Below, piece by piece: positions 58,430-64,000 of a stretch of DNA of 64,000 bases. The position numbers and the translations under genes were made by a program. Within the stretch, counting starts at the first letter, position 1, and every line of letters starts with the position of its first letter. This stretch comes from Hofstenia miamia (Eukaryota > Xenacoelomorpha > Acoela), in contig SCFE01000067.1 in NCBI GenBank assembly GCA_004352715.1, forward strand, positions 1,637,820-1,701,819, given 5' to 3'. Below the pieces are notes generated by a model that saw only the letters and a list, made by a program, of their open reading frames with translations, was not told the DNA's origin and searched no databases.

Positions 58430-60904
58430 TTTATATTCTAGAAATTGGTTTAACAGGGTTTATGTCAATAGCAATTTTCCTAGATTAATAAAAGTCTGGT
58501 TTAATTCGTTAGAAATTTCGTAGGTGTCTGTAAGGATTTTTCCATTTTTATTTTTGATAGCATCAATGCAGTTTAATTTAGATTTCTTGCTATTACTGAT
58601 CTCATGAATTAGCTTCCACTTTGACTTTTGATTAGGTAGTCGGGCGTATTCATTTCTAATGTATTCATTATAGGCCTTGCGATTTTCAATGTTGGAGAAA
58701 TTTCTAGCCTTTTTATAGGCAACAAAATTATTATGAGTTTTAGAACTTTTAAATATTCTATATGCTGTATTTTTTCACGAATCAGTGCTTTTCAAAAATC
58801 ATTTATCCAAGGTTTACTATGTGCGGATATGTTTGAATTACTATTGTAAATTGATTTAATCATAATTCTCCTCTCTGGGCAAAATTTATTGAGATAAAAT
58901 TCAAAAATTCTGAAAAATGCATCAACATTGTAGTTGAGTCTGAGACAGTATACACTGGAAGCTAGTTTTCTAAGGAAAGTCCCGATTTAAAATTGTTTAT
59001 ATTTTCAGTAGACTTTTCACGAGTTTTTATCCACTTCATGGCATTATTCGAAGACGATTAAGATTTGGAAAACTCAAGGGATGTAATGCAGTGGTCAGAA
59101 AACGAGCATCCGGATGAATAAAAATTATAAGATGCACTATTTCTTTCAGTAAGCACAATGTAATCAATTAGCGTGGTACTCGATGATGTGATTCTGGTCA
59201 GCAATGTTGCATTAGTTAACTTTAAATTGAAAGTATTTAAAAGTAGGTCAATTTTGCACTTTTCGATAGTAATGAAATAATTTAGGTTCCAATCCCCAAG
59301 CAGAATCGTAAATCTTTATTTTCAGAACAAGCCAAAGATAATTCCTCTTCTAATTGCTCAATAAACAAATTAGCGAATTTCTTATTTGAACAATAAGATA
59401 CATTTAGCAACTGCCTTTTAAATTGAGAATTTCTTATTGGATTATTTATTTCTACCCAAAGACTTTCAAAATTTGATGGTAGATTACTCCTAATATCATT
59501 GCGCAATTTTGGATTAAATGACTTCTGTACTAGAATAGAACTCCCCCACCTTTTGTTTTACCGAGTGGATTATTTTATAATCTGTCTCTGCTGAATACAG
59601 CATCGTTTTTAAAAGACCATATGTTATCGGGATCGTGACGTTTTAGCCAAGTCTCAGAAATTGCTAGTATGACATCATTTTTAAAACTGGAAATTAATTG
59701 CTTAAATTCTAAATTTTTGCTGCTAAGATTCTGAAAATTTAAATGTGCATAGTTAATAGAATTTTTTATTTTATTCAGCTTTTAAAAATAACGTAGAATT
59801 GGTGGCTGGGGTATATAACGGCATTACCAAAAAGAAACTAGTTGACTCTGCAAGAAGGTTACAATTGAGGCCCACATAGAGCAGCCACGATTCCAACAGA
59901 ATAAATAACAAGAGATCGTAATAACTGCTAGCATCGGTAATTCATCACTGTACCTTGTAACCAGGATGACCAATTCATACGGCATCCAGCCGGAGTGCTA
60001 CCTGAGGGGAAGGCAGCTTGTGATTAGAGGATGCGGTGCTTACTTGTCTCAACATTTAATTTCTATCTCAGTGCAAAGTAGGAGTCTCGAAGTGGTTCTT
60101 ATTTCTCAGCTAACTATTAATTAGCACATAACTGCTGCGCATTCAGGTTTGCCAATGGCATAATTTAATCTCTGTGTCAGTTGTTATAAGTGCATGTATG
60201 ACAAGAACGAAAAGTTTATTATTTCCCTATTCCTAGTTGTAACCTAATATGAACCACGATTTAGGCTGCAAACCATCCAGTGTTATGCATCACACTGGTG
60301 CCAGGTTAGCAGGACTCCCAAATAGTTGCCATGACTTAAGCAATCATTATGTTACAGATAATTCAAATCAATTGAGCAAGCAAAATAACACGTCATATAA
60401 CATTGAGGGGACAAAGTAACTGCAACGAAACTTAACCTTGAAATTACAAGGTGACGTCAAGGGTGACGTAGGAAATACGAAATTACAAATTAGAAATTAA
60501 TAAAATTGCAGAGAAATATTTTAATGTCCCCGAGTGACTCTACAATAAGATTCGAAATTTAAAATCGGGCCTGGATTTCTTTTAATACCGTATACAGCTA
60601 ATAAGATGTAACATATAATAGTTATTATTAATTTCTTTTTAATGCTGATAAGAATGAAAGCATGATTGATAGAAACAAAATTTTTACTTTTACTATGAAT
60701 AGATGACTTATAAACATGAAAATAGAAGGGCGTTGGCAAAAGTAAATTGGTTTCGCAAACTTTAAGAGTAGAAATGAGATATATAATGGCAAATAAAGAG
60801 ATTTTTGTTGTGAAAATATATCTGAATTTAGGATTATTGTAAGTTGTCCGTAGCCTGGGCGTTTGGAAACAAATATATAGTAATTCAAAAGACATAGTTA
60901 ACAT
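58430..60904 (-). mobile_element. Jockey/CR1-like LINE 5' half, interrupted by an LTR-like repeat
   Basis: Minus strand in order: an N-terminal hydrophobic segment ending GIKRNPGP (60904-60560); an endonuclease (59760-59276) with LNFQNLSSKNLEF, ISETWLKRHDPDN, ESLWVEINNPIRN and LLNVSYCSNKKFA; TTLIDYIVLTERNS and FSDHCITSLEF near 59190-59080; and a linker toward the reverse transcriptase (58930-58450, KNKNGKILTDTYEISNELN). A repeat unit (59904-60543) splits the N terminus from the endonuclease. Stops and frame changes abound. Confidence 0.8.
59904..60543 (-). repeat. LTR-like repeat, copy 1
   Basis: Matches 61635-62460 at high identity, apart from a block of about 190 bp present only in copy 2. 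In the minus orientation both copies start sharply with tgtagagtcactcgggg, beginning with TG as LTRs do. The other end (near taaataacaagagat) is less clear. Here it sits inside a LINE, like a solo LTR, but no target duplication was found. Confidence 0.6.
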
Positions 60905-61464
60905 ATAAGAAGTTTCTTAACTACTGGATTCGATCACGTGCGGTGTTAATTGATGTTAGGGGTGGTTTGGCGGCGACTTCTGAGTAAGTGCGATGATGAG
61001 GTACTGCGGTGGCCCGTCGTGTGAAAAGCGGCTGATTTAGCGCTGATTGATTACGATTGTGATATTGGGGCGGCATGCTGTGCTTAATTGCCTGGTAACG
61101 TCGCGTGTGGTTAACTAAGTGCGGTTCTTCAAAGCAGGACTTGATATAATATGATCTTTAAATAGTAAACTAAGTAACTCCTGAATATCTAAAACATGAA
61201 GTTACAAAATTTAGTATTTTTACCATTACAATTTTGAGTGATTGTTTGAATTGTATTGGATTGAGTGAATTAAATCCAGATTTTTGGTTTTAATTCACAG
61301 TTTATGCTTTAAAGGTTGACAGTTTAATTCAATTTGATTTGTCTTATCATTGGATTTGGCATCATAAGCTATTCATGTATCATCTGCATTTTGGATAATA
61401 TTGCAATAGCTAAAATCAATAAATATTTAAAAGAAATGAACTAAAAATTATTCTCTGTGGTATT

Positions 61465-61640
61465 ATATTTTTACTGTACCAATATATAAGAAAGGAAGAA
61501 AAGATCTTGCAGAAAATTACCGATCAATTTCACTATTAACAGTAAAAATTATTGTTAAACCAAATTATATGTGGAACAAAATGAATTAATATCAAAACAT
61601 CAGTTTGGATTTCAAAAAGATACCTCTACAAATGATAAAT
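61465..61640 (+). pseudogene. LINE reverse transcriptase relic
   Basis: The plus strand reads VPIYKKGRKDLAENYRSISL then LISKHQFGFQKDTSTND, the first conserved blocks of a non-LTR reverse transcriptase. It stops where LTR-like copy 2 begins, so that copy probably inserted into this element. Confidence 0.8.
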
Positions 61641-62460
61641 AACAAGAGATTGTAATAACTGCTAGCATCAGTAATTCATCCACTGTACCTTGTAACCAGG
61701 ATGACCAATTCATATGGCGTCCAGCCAGAGTGCTACCTGAGGGGAAGGCAGCTTGTGATTAGAGGGTGAGGTGCTTACTTGTCTCAACATTTAATTTCTA
61801 TCTCAGTGCAAAGTAGGAGTCTTGAAGTGGTTCTTATTTCTCAGCTAACTATTAATTAGCGCATAACTGCTGCACATTCATATTCGCCAACAGCATAATT
61901 TAATCTCTGTGTCAGTTGTTATAAGTGCATGTATGACAAGAACGAAAGGTTTATTATTTCCCTATTCCTAGTCGTAACCTAATACAAACCACGATTTAGG
62001 CTGCAAACCATCCAGTGTTATGCATCACACTGGTGCCAGGTTAGCAGGACTCCCAAATAGTCGCTGTGACTTAAGCAATCATTATGTTACAGATAATTCA
62101 AATAACCAAATTAAAAGTAGACATCAAAGGAAAAGAACACGTTTCAGTTTAAACAAAACTTGAAGTCTAGTTCTGTTTGCTGAGAACAATGTCCAAAAAA
62201 ATGGCTGCTACAATCGTTCCCTATTTATACAAAGCGTTAATCATTACCTGCTAATTGTTTACAATTTCAAATCACGAGATCATTCCCTCGCAAATTCAAG
62301 TGAGCAAGCAAAATAACACGTAATATAACATTGAGGGACAAAGTAACTGCAATGAAACTTAACCTTGAAAATTACGAGGTGACATAGGAAATACAAAATT
62401 ACAAATTAGAAATTAATAAAATTCCAGAGAAATATTCAAATGTCCCCGAGTGACTCTACA
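61635..62460 (-). repeat. LTR-like repeat, copy 2
   Basis: The longer copy of the repeat at 59904-60543. On the minus strand it is preceded by cctctgggggcg, which could be a polypurine tract, directly before TGTAGAG. That would make it the 3' LTR of an element whose internal part is the coding sequence to its right (62461-63581). Confidence 0.55.
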
Positions 62461-63581
62461 CGCCCCCAGAGGTTCATCCCAGTTCTGGAGCTCGGCATAC
62501 TGTGGAGTGCGCGTTAATTGCATCAGGACCTCTCACTGGGTAACTACTTCATCTCGGCGTTGGAAAAATCGTAATGTGGGGAGCCTAATGCTCATTGGGC
62601 AACTTCAGCGTAGGTTGTTCAGCCTGCAAGTAAAGGTATCATGGAATTGCTGGTAGAGATGGAGCCCTTTTAGTGCGACTAGTAGCGTCATCAGTGCGTC
62701 GGTTTCTGACGTATGAGCATCCTTGGCATTGATTGTAGTCTCAGGATAGAAGTGTTCGAAAATTTCTTGTAATGACCCCATCTGGGTGGCGTGGTCAACA
62801 AATAAAGAACAGTACTCCTGGACTTGTTGGAGGGTCATCTCCTCAGGATCGGAAACATCAGCTCGCAACATGGTTATAATTTCAATGCGTTTAGTGATGT
62901 CATAGTACCAAGTGATGGTCTTGATGTTGTTAGTCCATAACAGGTCGCCCGCATCTTGGAAGAGTACCAGGACTCAAGGGTTCAACTCCGCAATTTTAGT
63001 ATGGATCTTCTCCAACTGCTTGTGGATGGGGAGTCCCCTGACGAAAATATCACGGATGGTTAGTTTTCCATCTAAGAATACCCACTCTTGATTATCACCG
63101 TCAATGAGGTGGTCGCAAACTGCTTTGTATTCATCAGTTTGGCTGAGGCATTTCACATCTTTCACCAAGCAGATGAAGTTCAGTTTGTCAGGGAGGTGGG
63201 CAAGTGACCTTCTTTCCTTTCTTCACCTTCCATTTTGGCAGAATGAGAGGTGTTTCAATGCAAGGTGGTGGTATGCACAGTAGGTTGTGCTTTTCAACAT
63301 TCTTCTCTGGGTTCTTAAAGTCGAGCTCTCCTTGAAAGCAAGCTGTGCCAATGGTGATGGGGTAGTTTATGCGCGTCTCCATAATAGTGTCCCAAAACTT
63401 CCCTCTCAGGCCATGGGAATGTAGTTTGTCGATGTGGGCAGTGGTAATCTTCAGTCGAGCTGTGGTGCATTCCACATCCAGAGCTACGCATCGCCCTGGT
63501 GAAAGCAGAAGCACGAGCTCTTCTTTTGAAAACATCTCCATTAGACACCACTTCATCATGCTTAGGGTGTCATTGTCTTTT
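62461..63581 (-). pseudogene. Unrecognised GC-richer coding sequence beside LTR-like copy 2
   Basis: Minus-strand frames in order: 63559-63188 (MMKWCLMEMFSKEELVLLLS, RCVALDVECTTARLK, RINYPITIGTACFQGELDF), then in other frames 63168-62974 (KDVKCLSQTDEYKAVCDHL, FLDGKLTIRDIFVRGLP) and 62871-62605 (SDPEEMTLQQVQEYCSLF, EIFEHFYPETTINAKD). Together they look like one broken protein of at least 300 residues running into the terminal gap. I do not recognise it; an internal gene of an LTR element is the leading idea because of position, but no retroviral-type motif is visible. Confidence 0.45.
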
Positions 63582-64000
63582 NNNNNNNNNNNNNNNNNNN
63601 NNNNNNNNNNNNNNNNNNNNNNNNNNNNNNNNNNNNNNNNNNNNNNNNNNNNNNNNNNNNNNNNNNNNNNNNNNNNNNNNNNNNNNNNNNNNNNNNNNNN
63701 NNNNNNNNNNNNNNNNNNNNNNNNNNNNNNNNNNNNNNNNNNNNNNNNNNNNNNNNNNNNNNNNNNNNNNNNNNNNNNNNNNNNNNNNNNNNNNNNNNNN
63801 NNNNNNNNNNNNNNNNNNNNNNNNNNNNNNNNNNNNNNNNNNNNNNNNNNNNNNNNNNNNNNNNNNNNNNNNNNNNNNNNNNNNNNNNNNNNNNNNNNNN
63901 NNNNNNNNNNNNNNNNNNNNNNNNNNNNNNNNNNNNNNNNNNNNNNNNNNNNNNNNNNNNNNNNNNNNNNNNNNNNNNNNNNNNNNNNNNNNNNNNNNNN
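63582..64000. other. Terminal assembly gap
   Basis: All N to the window end; it truncates the minus-strand coding sequence at 62461-63581. Confidence 0.99.

Noticed and set aside
59780-60548. Full solo LTR with 5-bp target duplication
   Set aside because: I tried several TG/CA end choices on the left side and found no matching flank for ataag on the right, so only an LTR-like repeat is claimed.

Overview
This looks like one scaffold piece from an AT-rich (roughly 70% A+T by eye) invertebrate animal genome. It has spliced genes with GT-AG introns, non-LTR retrotransposons of several clades (CR1/L2-like, jockey-like, R4/Dong-like), and hAT, Tc1/mariner, Mutator-like and piggyBac-like DNA elements. 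TA and TAA microsatellites are frequent. I cannot name the species from sequence alone. Almost all long open frames are fragments of transposable elements.

The one host gene I can reconstruct with confidence is a plus-strand germ cell-less (GMCL/gcl) orthologue. It runs from a start codon at 14128 to a TAG at 45410-45412, with 11 exons, about 499 residues, and every junction in phase. Its introns range from 43 bp to 16 kb. The large introns hold most of the transposons: a CR1-like LINE in intron 2; a hAT element with TIRs and an 8-bp duplication, two minus-strand LINEs and two Tc1-like elements in intron 3; a Mutator-like element and a hAT MITE in intron 7; and an R4/Dong-type element between TAA arrays in intron 8.

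Upstream (1-14127) there is no recognisable host gene. This part holds a Tc1 relic, a 4.5-kb foldback structure with long inverted arms, and three small inverted-repeat elements. One of these is a hAT MITE with a perfect 8-bp target-site duplication. Downstream of gmcl (45.5-64 kb) is a patchwork of LINE fragments on both strands, a piggyBac-like element bounded by TTAA, the zinc-finger start of a second R4/Dong-type element beside an ATT array, a minus-strand coding block I do not recognise (56.6-57.6 kb), and a two-copy LTR-like repeat. One copy of that repeat adjoins unrecognised GC-richer coding sequence that runs into the terminal gap.

Assembly quality matters here. Many single-N positions are flanked by near-identical duplicated segments, often around a patch that belongs to another repeat copy. 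Apparent tandem duplications at these places should not be read as biology. The most interesting biological signal is a 76-bp segment present both at the 3' end of the Dong-like element and at the start of gmcl exon 10.
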